NCBI GenBank assembly: GCA_000787465.1
Contig: JSYX01000539.1
Span: 1-19,650, forward strand
DNA from: Thermomucor indicae-seudaticae
Lineage: Eukaryota; Mucoromycota; Mucoromycetes; Mucorales; Lichtheimiaceae
Reading direction: 5' to 3'
DNA length: 19,650 nt
Shown: piece by piece, positions 1 to 9,997 of the stretch
How the letters are laid out: the number at the start of each line of letters is the position of its first letter
How positions within the stretch are numbered: position 1 is the first letter of the stretch
Program-made: the position numbers and the translations under genes
Notes under the pieces: model-generated
What the model was told of the DNA's origin: nothing
Seen by the model: the letters and a program-made list of their open reading frames with translations, nothing else
Database searches by the model: none

Positions 1-974
1 GTTCATTTGTGCTGCATAAAGCCAAGCTTCCAAATAGGGACCGCTGCATGCCCACGGCTGTCTCTTATTACAAAATATCAGTTCTTGCTTTTTTATGAAC
101 ATTCATTCTAACAAAAAGTCACTAGAAAGAAGAGCACGAGATGCCAGATAGTATGAGAATGAAGTGAGACACGTCTTTTCGTCACTTTTTGCAGTTCTAG
201 GTTCACCTAGAGAAGCGGGCACTGAAATGCCAATACCACAACTTGTCAATTTTCAGTCTCTACTACATTTTCGAGAGACTACTCAAAGTGTAATAACTTG
301 GGGAGCTTTCTTGGCATCATGGTAGTTCTGATGTGGATGATGCCTCGGCCAGTACTGTTGTTGCTAGTAGGGGTGTCGAGAGCATTGCACTTGGCTCGCA
401 GCCCTGGCTCGGTTGTAAGGATTTACTTTAGCCCTTCGCGATAAAGTTATGGGAGGGATGGCTTCGGCTTGACCTTCGAACCCTACCTTGGGCGGGTACT
501 TCAGAGAGAGTGTGCAGGCCGCAGCCGTGCCAACTACAACGACTACGCCGGCAACTGTCGGCCGGTGTCACGCGGGGAAGACCTGGGCTCCCCACCGAAT
601 CAAAAAAAGGAAATGATATTTAAAGACACTAGCCGCCAATAGTAAAGAAAAGTGCAATGTAGCGCTGAATACCATCCGACTTCCTCTCAGTTACGTTAAT
701 TAGCAACATTATACTCGCATTGCATTCTCAAGTAACTTGATCCTTGTTTTGTATGCTTTTTCCATTGGGTGTCCTGCAATCAGTACACGTTGACAACTTC
801 TTTGAATGTCCTTTATAGTAGTCCGTAGTGCATTACATGAATGCTGGTATTAAAGTTAACCACACTGTATATGGGCCTTCTTACCCAGACAAAAACGCGC
901 AATTTCCCTTTGTTCTTCTGCAATATAGTCATCATTATGAAATACTTATTATTTGTACGTAAAGCTAATAAGTT
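1..974. other. Intergenic region with GC-rich block, no gene resolved
   Basis: No recognisable protein or RNA gene was found here on either strand. The flanks are AT-rich, while roughly 330-600 is clearly GC-rich (78 of 120 bases are G or C in 481-600). The block has short hairpin potential: GGGGA at 574-578 can pair with TCCCC further on, and GCCG/CGGC arms lie near 547-562. Short open stretches exist, for example a 41-codon plus-strand ORF at 319-444 and Ala/Ser/Arg-rich minus-strand readings, but none is long. It could be a decayed mobile-element fragment or a structured RNA. I checked by eye for U1, U2, U4, U5, U6, U3, SRP, RNase P and tRNA signatures and found none convincing. The end nearest 975 is the 3' flank of the downstream minus-strand gene. 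Confidence 0.4.
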
Positions 975-3900
975 CTAGTCTTCCAGTGCCATTTCGGCAT
1001 CTGCCGCAAGGATATCTTCCAAATCCACTGGTTGATACAAGCTAATGAGATTCTGTAGGTCATCTTGAAAGTCTTCCTTTTCATCGTCCAGGATGAATAC
1101 ACTCTTCTCATCAGGATCCGTTGGCATAACAGCCACATCAATCGGTTGAGGTAAAAGAAGATCGTCGTGATCATCTTCGACGACGATCGCTCCTGGAGAA
1201 GTCAAACCGAAATCGGTCATCGTCGTCACATACTGAATAGGCTCGACGGCATACTTTGTTACGGGCTTTTTATTTTTCTTCGTCGCTGTCGTCTCGTTAT
1301 CTACAGTCGCAGACCTTGACTCGGGGAACGGGCACAATATGTCTTTAGGATCATACTGGCCAGTTGAACGGGGACAGCTTGATACCGCGCCGTGCCATCT
1401 GGATGCTGTCTCGTCGAGGATCTCGTGAGATACTAGGTTTCCCCAAAGATCAAGTACCGGTAAATCCGCGTAATCGGGTAAACGGTGCTGAGGAAGTTGA
1501 TCAAGAATAGTGTCACGGTGCATCAAGGGGACCAAGAAGCTGCTGATAGCATTGTTACGCTTTTCGGTGGACTTGACATGCGTCCCGGTCTCAAGGTGAT
1601 TGGTCGAAAATGACTCGAAAGATTGAAAGTTTGGGTACAGCATCACGTACGCCCGAAGATACACGAGTTCAATAAAGTACTTTTTCCAGGACTTTTTCCA
1701 TCGGACCGACCGACTATTGGGAACTGTGATGTTTAGTAAGTTGTTCTGCTGTTCGTCCATCAAGCGGGCTGTCAGGTACTCGTGGAACTCTCGCCAATGC
1801 TCAGGGAAATAGACTGCGCCCCAACTGCATGGTATTTGGCTAAGATATGGCATACGTGGTGGATACAGATTAAGAAGTACATTATCCGGATGAAACGGAC
1901 GACGGCCTGCTGGATGCAATTCCACGTTACGGGGAGAATACAGGCTGATGCCATACATTGCTTTTGATAATTCAGTGTTGCCGCCGCTATATCGGTACCG
2001 TAGTATGCTGTACTTTGCCCACACGTAGAAAAGAGGCGATACTTCAACGTCATCCTCAAGTAGTACTGCGTAGTGATGATTGCTGTGTGGGTACCATGAT
2101 TCAACTATGGCTGGCATTAATCCACCCTTTCGGATACGATGTCTTAATCTCTTCTTGCCGTGTGACCACCCAAAGTCGTTTACTAGCATTCTCGTCGCTT
2201 TGTCTGAGGACTGCTCTAGATTCACGACTATATCCACATCGTCACCAAGATAGTATGCTTTTTCAGTAGATCGCAGAAGGCGAGATAATGAATGGGGTCG
2301 TCGATCTGTTATGACAATAAGCGTGATATCAGGAGTGTTCCAATCTAAAAGAAGCAAACAAATGTTACTTATGATAAACATCCTTCAATAGTACACTAAC
2401 CAACGTACGTTTTAACGACTCGACTGGCAGATCCGCGATCCAAAGAGCATGACGTACTTCTGCGGCTGGCAGACCAATGGCTACGCGGTTCTGTCCATTG
2501 GCTGCAGCCTTGAGAGCAAGTGACATGGATTGTCCGGCGCGAATGTATATAAGTGCAGAAGGCTGTAACACCTGTAATAACTGAGACACCTCATGAGTAA
2601 TTTCAAAGATAGAGGCGTGATCGTCAGAAAGCGAGACATCAATGTCATGCACGATAACTCGTTGGAAGCAACCGGTTTTCTTTAACAGACTCGCGAATGT
2701 TGCTCCAGATAATCCGCGATTCTTTCCAGTTACAGCCGCGTGCACTGTATAGTGATACCGGCACATGAGAGGATGAAACGCGACCGCTTGTTCTGGTCCA
2801 TCGACAACAAACAGTACGGTATCTAATCGCTCTTTCGCTTTCCTGACAGTGGTCTGGCGGTAATCCAACGCAGAAGGGCTAGTACGCAAAGCTAGTAAGC
2901 CCGACCAGTTTGCATCGCGGCTTTTAAGGGCAGAATAGATGCTTTGACAAGTCTTTGAGCTATCCATCCGCAGACTATAGTCAGCATGGTCGGGTAAAAC
3001 AAGTGATGGGATGTTGCCATATTTGCGAAGCATATACGAAATATAGAATGGCAGCGGTGCAGATAGCTCATCTGGACGTACATACGCTGTCGTCAGGAGA
3101 GATAATAGCCATGACTTCCGGAGCCACCAGGAACCGTGCACCATATCGACAGGCTGGGTCACACTAGGGACTACGCGATCGACGTCGGGAAAGCATATAA
3201 TGTCTTCAACTTCACCGCCATCACGGAAATTCGAAGACAACAACGTCGCGTGAGTGCCCAGCAAGGTGTCCGCATATTCTTCTGATTCAACGAGACCGGT
3301 CATAAATGCTATATACTCTGAAGAAGTAGGAACAACACCGCTCTCGAGGATCCACACCCATTCTGTCTCTATCAGCGATAGTGATGCAGACGATAACCAA
3401 CGCGACGCGCCTGCTGATCCCTTTGGATAGTCGCCAGTCGCCGTTTGTCTGCTCCTAACAACCCGTACTACTATATCCCGATAGCGAATTGCAAACTCTT
3501 CTGCCGCATGCTCCAGTTCCGGATCGCAAATGAGCCAAACAGTATGAACTCGCATCGTTTGATGAATTAAGGCCTCCATCTGTGCCTCCCCATCCTCTTT
3601 TCGCTGGAAATCAATGATCACCGTCAAATCGTCAGCTGTATTAATCACATTCTTATTTTTGGATGCAATGGCTCTGAGTTCCTCATGGTTATGACCCATG
3701 CCTGTATACGTTTGCAATGATCGCGCAAATATACCGACATTTGGAGGCTCTGGTGGAGAAAAAACCCAGGAATCTAGATAGATAATTGATCCTGAACTGC
3801 GTTAGCTGGAGGCACGAGAGTGTAAAAAGTAAGGTGTTAAGAATATAGGACCTTTTCGCCAATCCACAAACTGCGGCCATAACGTGTCATGAAATACGTC

Positions 3901-4098
3901 TGCTGTCTTGGACGCTGAACGCGTGTGAGGGAATATCGTTGCGTTAGGTACAGTGTGGTCAGTAGCTTGCCAATCGCGGGTGACAGGAGGCGGGGCGGGA
4001 TCGGGCACCCACAGCGTCAGGAATATTAGTGCGCCAAAGACGGCAACATGCGCCAAGATCCGTAGAAGCCCTTTGGGTGCAGTGGACGATCTGGACAT
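975..4098 (-). CDS. Glycosyltransferase family 2-like type II membrane protein
   Basis: Three exons (minus strand): 4098-3852, 3791-2409 and 2344-975, joining in phase to 999 residues. Residues about 11-30 form one hydrophobic segment after a short basic N-terminus, so a type II signal anchor with a lumenal (Golgi/ER) catalytic part is inferred. The C-terminal third (from about 544) resembles the fungal/plant 'glycosyltransferase 2-like' proteins. It has a strand ending in LLEDDVEV at about 638-645, a DXD-type nucleotide-sugar/metal site, followed by WGAVYFPEHW and YPNFQSFESFSTNHLETG. An N-terminal part (about 138-245) looks like a second GT-A-like fold whose equivalent motif reads WILESGV, without the acidic pair. 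Donor and acceptor substrates are unknown. Intron 2 has a good GTACGT donor. Intron 1 has a weak GTCCTA donor but a clear CTAAC branch site, and an alternative GTTATG donor (87-nt intron) cannot be excluded. The first Met (4098) was chosen as the first ATG in the signal-anchor frame. Confidence 0.8.
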
Positions 4099-4655
4099 GA
4101 GATACAAGACCGGTTCGTGAATCAGGATGCTTTGTAAAGTTTCGAAATGGGCAACCAGACAACGTCAGCGACTGTGAGACGCGAGTCGCGCATACGAAGA
4201 AAATTGACTGGATAAATAGAAAAAAAGAGAGAAAACCAGAAAAGTCGAGAAAACAGAGAAGGAAACGTAGGTTTAACGGGAATGGCTTGTACCTGGGTTT
4301 TGCACGCATTTGGACCCTGTGTCACAAATGCACAAATGCGATGCATCACGCGATGAACACAATATGTGTCACCTGACTGCGTGTGTCTGGACCCTGATAA
4401 CCCATTGATCTTTTACTTGGTGATTTTACCAAAAATGCGTATGCTCGCGTTAAAGATACGTACGCAGTTTCCATTGAACATTACAACGCTATATATAGAT
4501 CAGAAATTTTGTAGCTGAAAGCACCAAAAGGCATATCAAACATCCTTTCAAAGCAAAATTTGGTCTTAATTATCGCGCTGTCGACATTTACCCTTGATAC
4601 AGCGTCAGCAAAAATCGTCAAAGAGAAAGACATTGTTTGCCTGGAGGCTTAAGAC
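4099..4655. promoter_or_regulatory. Divergent promoter region between glycosyltransferase and small orphan gene
   Basis: This 557-bp spacer separates two divergently oriented genes. Read on the minus strand, about 4195-4262 is a long pyrimidine-rich tract roughly 100-165 bases upstream of the glycosyltransferase ATG, typical of fungal promoters and leaders. On the plus strand a TATA-like TATATATAG lies at 4490-4498, about 160 bases upstream of the small gene's ATG at 4656. No further coding potential was recognised. Confidence 0.4.
4490..4498 (+). promoter_or_regulatory. TATA-like box for the small gene at 4656
   Basis: TATATATAG, a good match to a TATA element, sits 158 bases before the next plus-strand gene start. 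The assignment rests only on sequence and spacing. Confidence 0.35.
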
Positions 4656-4898
4656 ATGGCAGTCCGTGACGAGCATCATACAGAAAACGAGCCCATGCAC
4701 ATGTGAGTATTCCGTGTCGGTATCGTGGCATCGTATGCAACGAAAGAAGTTTTGCCATAACAATACAGTTTAGCCAAGGTCGATGTGTTTTCTGGCCCTG
4801 AAAACGTTTATCGAGGGAACAGTAAGGGCAGGAAAACAGCTGTCATCGAACCCACGCTGTATTACCAGTGCCATGTCACCCTTATACCGCATCCATAG
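4656..4898 (+). CDS. Small two-exon orphan protein, 58 aa
   Basis: I do not recognise this protein. Exon 1 (4656-4702) starts at ATG in a good context (aagacATGG). A GTGAGT donor at 4703 and a TACAG acceptor ending at 4768 define a 66-nt intron. Exon 2 (4769-4898) continues in phase for 43 codons to TAG. The product begins MAVRDEHHTENEPMH and continues ILAKVDVFSGPENVYRGN. It is hydrophilic, acidic and His-rich at the start and basic in the middle, with no obvious membrane segment. Two overlapping AATAAA signals follow the stop within 13 bases, and a TATA-like element lies upstream, so the locus has the parts of a complete short gene. An alternative second intron from the GTAAGG within exon 2 would give a shorter C-terminus. 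It is short because of its intron, not because it is truncated. Confidence 0.5.
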
Positions 4899-4901
4899 TA
4901 T

Positions 4902-4911
4902 AATAAATAAA
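4902..4911 (+). terminator. Overlapping AATAAA polyadenylation signals
   Basis: Two AATAAA hexamers overlap at 4902-4907 and 4906-4911, just after the TAG of the small gene at 4896-4898. This placement supports a real transcript end here. Confidence 0.5.
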
Positions 4912-5107
4912 AGCCTTGCCTCTAACACACTTGGCTTTGATCATTGTTTCTTTAAGATATCCAGGCCTGCAGAGTGAGAAGAAGCCGGCTTCTTTTTTGC
5001 CGAACGAGAAGTCACGTCGTGACGATTTCTATAAACAAAATTCTTCGTTTCCGCCTGGTCTTCAGTACCCCGTCTCCAAGCTAAAAAAAAAGGCCGTCTT
5101 TATTACA

Positions 5108-5883
5108 ATGGTATAGCAGGGGCAATGTCCAATGTGCTCACTGACAGAGGGTCAGCCACTCACTTGTTATTATGTGAAATTTAATAGCTCCGGGCTTCCA
5201 CGACTTTGTTCACGCGTACTACTGCTGCAGTTCGGCAATCCACACGGTACATAGCGCTTTTGTTGTTATTCAGCCATTGCCCCTCTTCAACCTTTGTCCG
5301 CTTACTTGAAAAATAATTTAGTGTTGCTCCTGTTTTTGCACGACGCTGCTACTCCACCAACACAGAACCACTGCCTACGCCTGGGTCCGCCGGCGGCCAG
5401 GTCGACCCAAAGATTGCCAACATTGTAGACCAAATTGCGTCACTGACTCTGTTGCAGACTTCTGAACTCGTTGCTCAACTGAAGGTATGTTGGATTGTAA
5501 CGACGACGATAATGGAAGCGTCCATATCTGACGTTTGTATCGGTACATAGACTCGTTTGAACATCCAAGAAATTGCTATGCCGATGGCTATGCCAACTGG
5601 TGGCGTGCCCGGTGCGGGGGGTGCCGCTGCTGGTGCTGCTCCTGCTGAAGAGGAAAAGCCAGCTGAAAAGACGGAATTCAGTGTAAAGATTGAGAAAGTG
5701 GATGCCAGTGCAAAGGCGAAGGTGATTCGTGAAGTCAAGAACTTGGCTGGTCTGAGCTTGGTAGACGCGAAGAAATTTGTGGAGAGTGTTCCAAAGGTCT
5801 TGAAGGAGAATCTGCCAAAGGAGGAAGCTGAAAAGTTAAAGAAGGCGCTTGAAACTGTTGGCGCCACGGTTCAGCTTGAATAG
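5108..5883 (+). CDS. MRPL12: Mitochondrial large-subunit ribosomal protein bL12m (L7/L12)
   Basis: Component of the L12 stalk of the mitochondrial ribosome, which recruits the translational GTPases. Model: exons 5108-5110, 5188-5246, 5322-5484 and 5551-5883, with introns of 77, 75 and 66 nt, all in phase, giving 185 residues, a normal family length. Residues about 1-35 are an Arg/Ser/Thr-rich mitochondrial presequence with no acidic residues (LRASTTLFTRTTAAVRQS, later ARRCYS). The N-terminal dimerisation domain follows (IANIVDQIASLTLLQTSELV), then a Gly/Ala/Pro hinge (about 82-104) and the C-terminal domain with KIEKVDASAKAKVIREVK, NLAGLSLVDAKKFVES and P.VLKE.L.KEEAEKLK. The last three exons are secure. 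The start is less certain: TAG lies in frame just before 5188, so an upstream exon is required, and the best candidate consists of the ATG alone, followed by GTATAG. Confidence 0.9.
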
Positions 5884-8004
5884 ATTTTAATCTTGAACGA
5901 CCATCTCCCAAGAAAGAAAAAAAAGTTTAATACGCCCATCCAGAGTTATCACGTTGTATAAAATTCTTACGCATTTTCATGATTGTCGAGTAACTATAAG
6001 TTGTTTTGTACAATGACGGTTGTACATTAAAGATATACTCACGAATAGAGCTTATCCTTTATATGGTTCTTGACACGTACTGTTAATTAAACATTTGATA
6101 ATGCAAACGTAACTGAAACCTGTCGATTGATACCGAACTTAATGATTGGCAGTTACTGCTTCTCTTGAACACAGAGGGCTCCAAGCTACCGTCTTAACCA
6201 GTTAGAAATGATACAGAGGGTACCCTGTCAATTTTCAAGGTCAGGATTACTGCTGAGACCCGGAAATAAACGGGGAATTGAAAGTTAAAGGGGTCAATGC
6301 CTGGATACTTGCCTTCCGTGAGCTGGCAAGTAGGATCTGATTGCTGCATTTGCCCTCTTGTTTCGACGGTAACATCCTACGTGCTGTCATAACGTGCCTT
6401 GTCTAGACATAGAGCGTACTAAGTCTCCCCAGCCTTGTTTTTATGGGTTTAGTAGTCAGAAGCAAGTCAGTATAGACAAATAACCTTTCTATGGGAGAAG
6501 CTCTGACACGTACATTGCGGACGTAGATGATAAATACTGAAAAGGAGATGTATGTCTAAGTTTAGCAAGAGCGCCAAAAGTGCCGCAAAGGTCTGTGTAT
6601 CATAAAGTGGAGTGAAATGCGAGACGCACGTACACAGGCACGTATGTGCTTTTGAAATGCCGGGTGAGGAGACATTGGATGCGCTCGAAATGGTTTATGT
6701 CATTGCGAGATATACAGAAAGAAGTAAGATATGGCAGAAAAACCCAACTTTTCAAGCAGAAATATTCAAAGTTTAGAAGTACCTTTGCCCGTTAACAGTA
6801 TAAACGGTCCTCCGGCTTCTGCCAAAATAAGGAGGGATGAAAGTTAACGGGTTTTAAATTGACGGAAAGCACTGTAGACGTGTTTCTTGCGACGTCACTA
6901 ATTTCCCCTGATCATTTTTCAGTTTACGCATTTAACTTCCAGGACAGAAAACAATTTAATCGTCGGGTAGTAGGAGCTGCGATGTCTAGTGTTTCCGAGC
7001 AATTTTTCCGAGATGTGCATGATCTGTATTGTGACAGCGGCAAAATTTCCAAGCATTTCTAAACAAGCTACGTAAGCATTATATATGTATCCCAATGGCC
7101 AGGGTTTTGTTAACTCATCTGTTCCGGCGCCATTCATGTAGAGTGCTGGCTTCTCTACGCAGTGTTCACTGTTGAACCAAGAAAGTGAATACTTTTAAAG
7201 AAGGTTCCTGTTCGCTGTGTTTTACAAAGATTTCTTATGCAGAAGGCCGTTGTCATATTGATCATTCGTAAAAACCATTACTAAGTCAAGCGGATACCGT
7301 ATTACACAGAAGCTACTTGTACTTTGATCCCCCTCCATTATGTTTGTCTCTGTGTAAAATTCATTTCCTGAGATATCACGCCCGGTCCTATAGACCAGGC
7401 ATAAAATGGCGTAATTAGCTCAATATGTAATCGAGATTAGCAAGTTTTTGGGTATATAAAAGTAAAAAAGGGACTAGTAAGAGTGGTTGCGACCCGGGTT
7501 TATCCGGGGATGGACACCAAATGAGATGATAAACATTACTTCTACCCACTTTTATAATACAACGACATGAAACTAACGATTCGGATGATTAATTCAATTT
7601 AGGTGTATCCAGCAGTACCTCTTCTTGCTGTGCTTAAAGGTCGTGATATTGGACTGTCAGCTATGTCAGACACGATACTTAGAAATCATTTAATAATGCA
7701 TACAAGGTATGTACTTGTCTTAGATGACACTTCGCAATTATTGAGATGACTGACGTCGACAGCTTTAAAGAATTGCTAGTATCTTGGATATTCGCACTGA
7801 ATGTTCGAGATTTATAATTTTTCGAACACTGACTGAAAAGACACCTTATTGACGGTTTCCGAATTTTGACGTTTTGAAAGGACGAAAATTTTTTACGCTC
7901 AAATTTTGACAGTTTGAACCCCCTAGATCAAGAATTCGTTGACATGTATTATTACACAATGTGCCCGTTCTTCTATGTCGCAAAAATCACGTATTTATTT
8001 TACA
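5884..8004. other. Long region without a convincing gene
   Basis: After the bL12m 3' flank about 2.1 kb holds no recognisable protein family. The most gene-like pieces are a good-context ATG at 6552 opening MSKFSKSAKSAAK before a possible GT donor, and a 39-codon ORF at 6657-6776 (starts MPGEETLDALEMVYVIARY). I could not join them into one frame with consensus splice sites. Another open stretch near 6859-7062 begins without an ATG and looks accidental. A small hairpin (CCCGG/CCGGG) lies near 7493-7508. Near the right end are a TGTTCGA/TCGAACA inverted repeat (7802-7828) and two copies of AATTTTGAC (7862-7870, 7902-7910). Much of this may be the 3' flanks of bL12m and Jjj1 plus unannotated or decayed sequence. 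Confidence 0.4.
7994..7999 (-). terminator. AATAAA polyadenylation signal of the Jjj1 gene
   Basis: On the minus strand AATAAA begins five bases after the TGA stop of the Jjj1/DNAJC21 gene. A signal this close to the stop implies a very short 3' UTR if it is used. Confidence 0.4.
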
Positions 8005-9899
8005 TCAACGCTTTTTTGATTTCCCTTGCTTTAAAGGAACCGCCAGAGCATGACCCGTCTCCTTGATGTGATTGAACAGCTGGTTACGACTACTGAAATC
8101 ACTCCCGCATACATTGCAACGATGCTGTAATAGGACGCCATTAGTAATTAATTTTCTCCTGCAAAGGACTCTACTACTCGTAGTACTAACCCCAGCATTG
8201 TCAGCTTCTTTTCGTTTCTCCTTTCGCTTTTGTTTTTTCGTCTTTGCGGGAGTTTCCGGTTTGTTGTCTTGCTCTGATAAATCTCCTTTATCTTCTACCG
8301 TTGCGGTTGTTGTTGTTGTTGGCTCTTTTGTATTTTGCTCATCTATAATTGTTTCAGCGTTGCCTCCCTTGTTTCTTCGTCGCCGAGCTTGTTCTAACTC
8401 TAATGCAGCTGTCAAGGCGGCCACATCATCTATTTCTTGATCTTCTTCTTCAAGACCCCATCGTGGCATCATCTTTTGTTTATTTTTATTCTTTTTCTTT
8501 TTGGATTTCCCTGCCGTTTGGACATTGCTCTCTCCAACATCGGACGCGTCCTCTGGTTGTTTTTCTTCTTGCGGTGTAGTAGAGGAACCCGTAAAATCAA
8601 AGGCCTCCTCATCCGCCATCATTTCTTCCTTCATTGCCTGTGCGAGTCTGACATGCTTTCGACTGATCTCATGGCTAGCAAATTGTCGTTCGCTCTTGTA
8701 GTATTTATCGCATACAACACAGTAAAATTCACTTGACTCGACTTGTTCTTCTTCTTCGTTTTCGCTCGACAGTAAATCTTCCAAACCGTCGTTATCAATC
8801 TTGGCCCATTCTTGCTCTTGATAGGCAGCTGCCTGGGCTTGGAGCGCTTCTCTTTCTCTTTGAATTCTAGCCCTCTGTTCTGCAGCCGCTGCTTCTTTTC
8901 GCTTTTCCTCTTCTGCTTGAAATGCCTTGTACCGTGGATCACGCTTGCGTACAAACCTAGCCAAGCTCTTCAATTTATGTACCGTCTCATTAACACAAAT
9001 ATCGGGGAAAACGCTCAATGTAACCAAATTTACCCTGACAGTATCATTATATTCTCGTCGAGCATTTTCACGAGCTTTTTTGTTCTCCTTCTCCATCGCT
9101 CGCCGAACATATCGGTTAGGCGCTTCCGAAAGCCGCCATTTGTCCATCCACCTGAAAGACTTGACGGACGAGAAGTTGGTCCATGCCGCATAAAAATCCC
9201 GGACATAACTACCATATCCCAGGAAGCCATCGTTGTCTGCAAAGGGTGTCTTGGAGTTCCCGAACGAAGGGTATCTAGTAAATGATGCACCGTCTTCTGC
9301 GGGATCATTACGGTATGCCATTTCTTCTTCTTCATTTAACTTGTCAAAAAGCTTGCGATATACGGTATAAAATCCCTGAAAGAGTTTGTTAATAACAACC
9401 ATGGATCACTCCCTTTAAATCAAGCAAACTTTGTCGTACTCTATCCGAATCATCGTAACCATGAAATTCGGACACGCTGAAATATCGCATGAGATCTTCA
9501 GCAGTCATGCCGGCACTACTATCCTTTTGCCCCGCGTGATCGTCTCCACGCAGAATAGCATCGCGATGTCCATCGTACCTAAAGACAGTTCGGTAATATT
9601 TTCAGTAAAAATGACCCAGCCGTACAAGTCAAGACCAGATAAAAATACCAAGCTCGTTCATGAGGATCCGAAAGGACTTCATAGGCCTCCTGTATCATTG
9701 CAAATCGTTCGGTAGCTTCTTGCACTCGATCCGCATTTTTGTCTGATTAACTGTTTAGTTGCAACCAGACAACATTCATTTGAAGATCACAGCCCATACC
9801 GGGATGCCATATGAGCGCTTGCTTTCTATAGCTTTTTTTAATTTCTTCAGGTGTGGCTGTACGATCGACATTCAACAGATCATAGTAACAGATCCTCAT
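8005..9899 (-). CDS. JJJ1: J-domain co-chaperone Jjj1 (DNAJC21), 60S ribosome biogenesis
   Basis: In yeast, Jjj1 stimulates Hsp70 (Ssa) to release biogenesis factors such as Arx1 from late cytoplasmic pre-60S particles together with Rei1. Exons (minus): 9899-9800, 9742-9649, 9578-9440, 9375-8005, giving 567 residues. The J domain is at residues 1-65 (start [20 protein letters not shown]). The HPD motif at 33-35 is intact, with the Asp codon split by intron 1. [10 protein letters not shown] follows at 112. A long Lys/Glu/Ala-rich charged helix occupies about 260-305. Two C2H2 fingers are visible: Cys330, Cys333, His346, His352 (the U1-like finger of the family) and Cys531, Cys534, His547, His553 near the C-terminus. 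Acidic and Lys-rich stretches lie between them. The Met encoded at 9402 lies inside intron 3 and is not the start. The gene follows the DCN1-like gene on the same strand after only 98 bp. Confidence 0.93.
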
Positions 9900-9997
9900 T
9901 GTTTCAGAGTACTTTTTTTTCCTTTCGTTGTTGAAATTGTAATGGGAAACTTAAATTCCGCGCAAAAAATGGCATTTACAGCCGAAAAATCCATGAA

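Noticed and set aside
476..492. B-box-like GGTTCGAA on the minus strand suggesting a tRNA
   Set aside because: The bases around the putative T loop cannot form a T stem and no acceptor or anticodon arm is visible.
5475..5867. 130-codon ORF antisense to bL12m
   Set aside because: Shadow of the conserved bL12m exon in a strongly biased coding sequence.
6859..7062. 67-codon plus-strand ORF
   Set aside because: No ATG at its 5' end, no family resemblance and no splice context.
8812..9285. 157-codon plus-strand ORF inside Jjj1
   Set aside because: Antisense shadow of a long Lys/Glu-rich exon. The minus strand carries the J-domain protein with both zinc fingers.
9376..9402. Met at 9402 as the start of the Jjj1 protein
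   Set aside because: These nine codons lie inside an intron. The conserved J domain is encoded upstream and joins at 9375 in phase.
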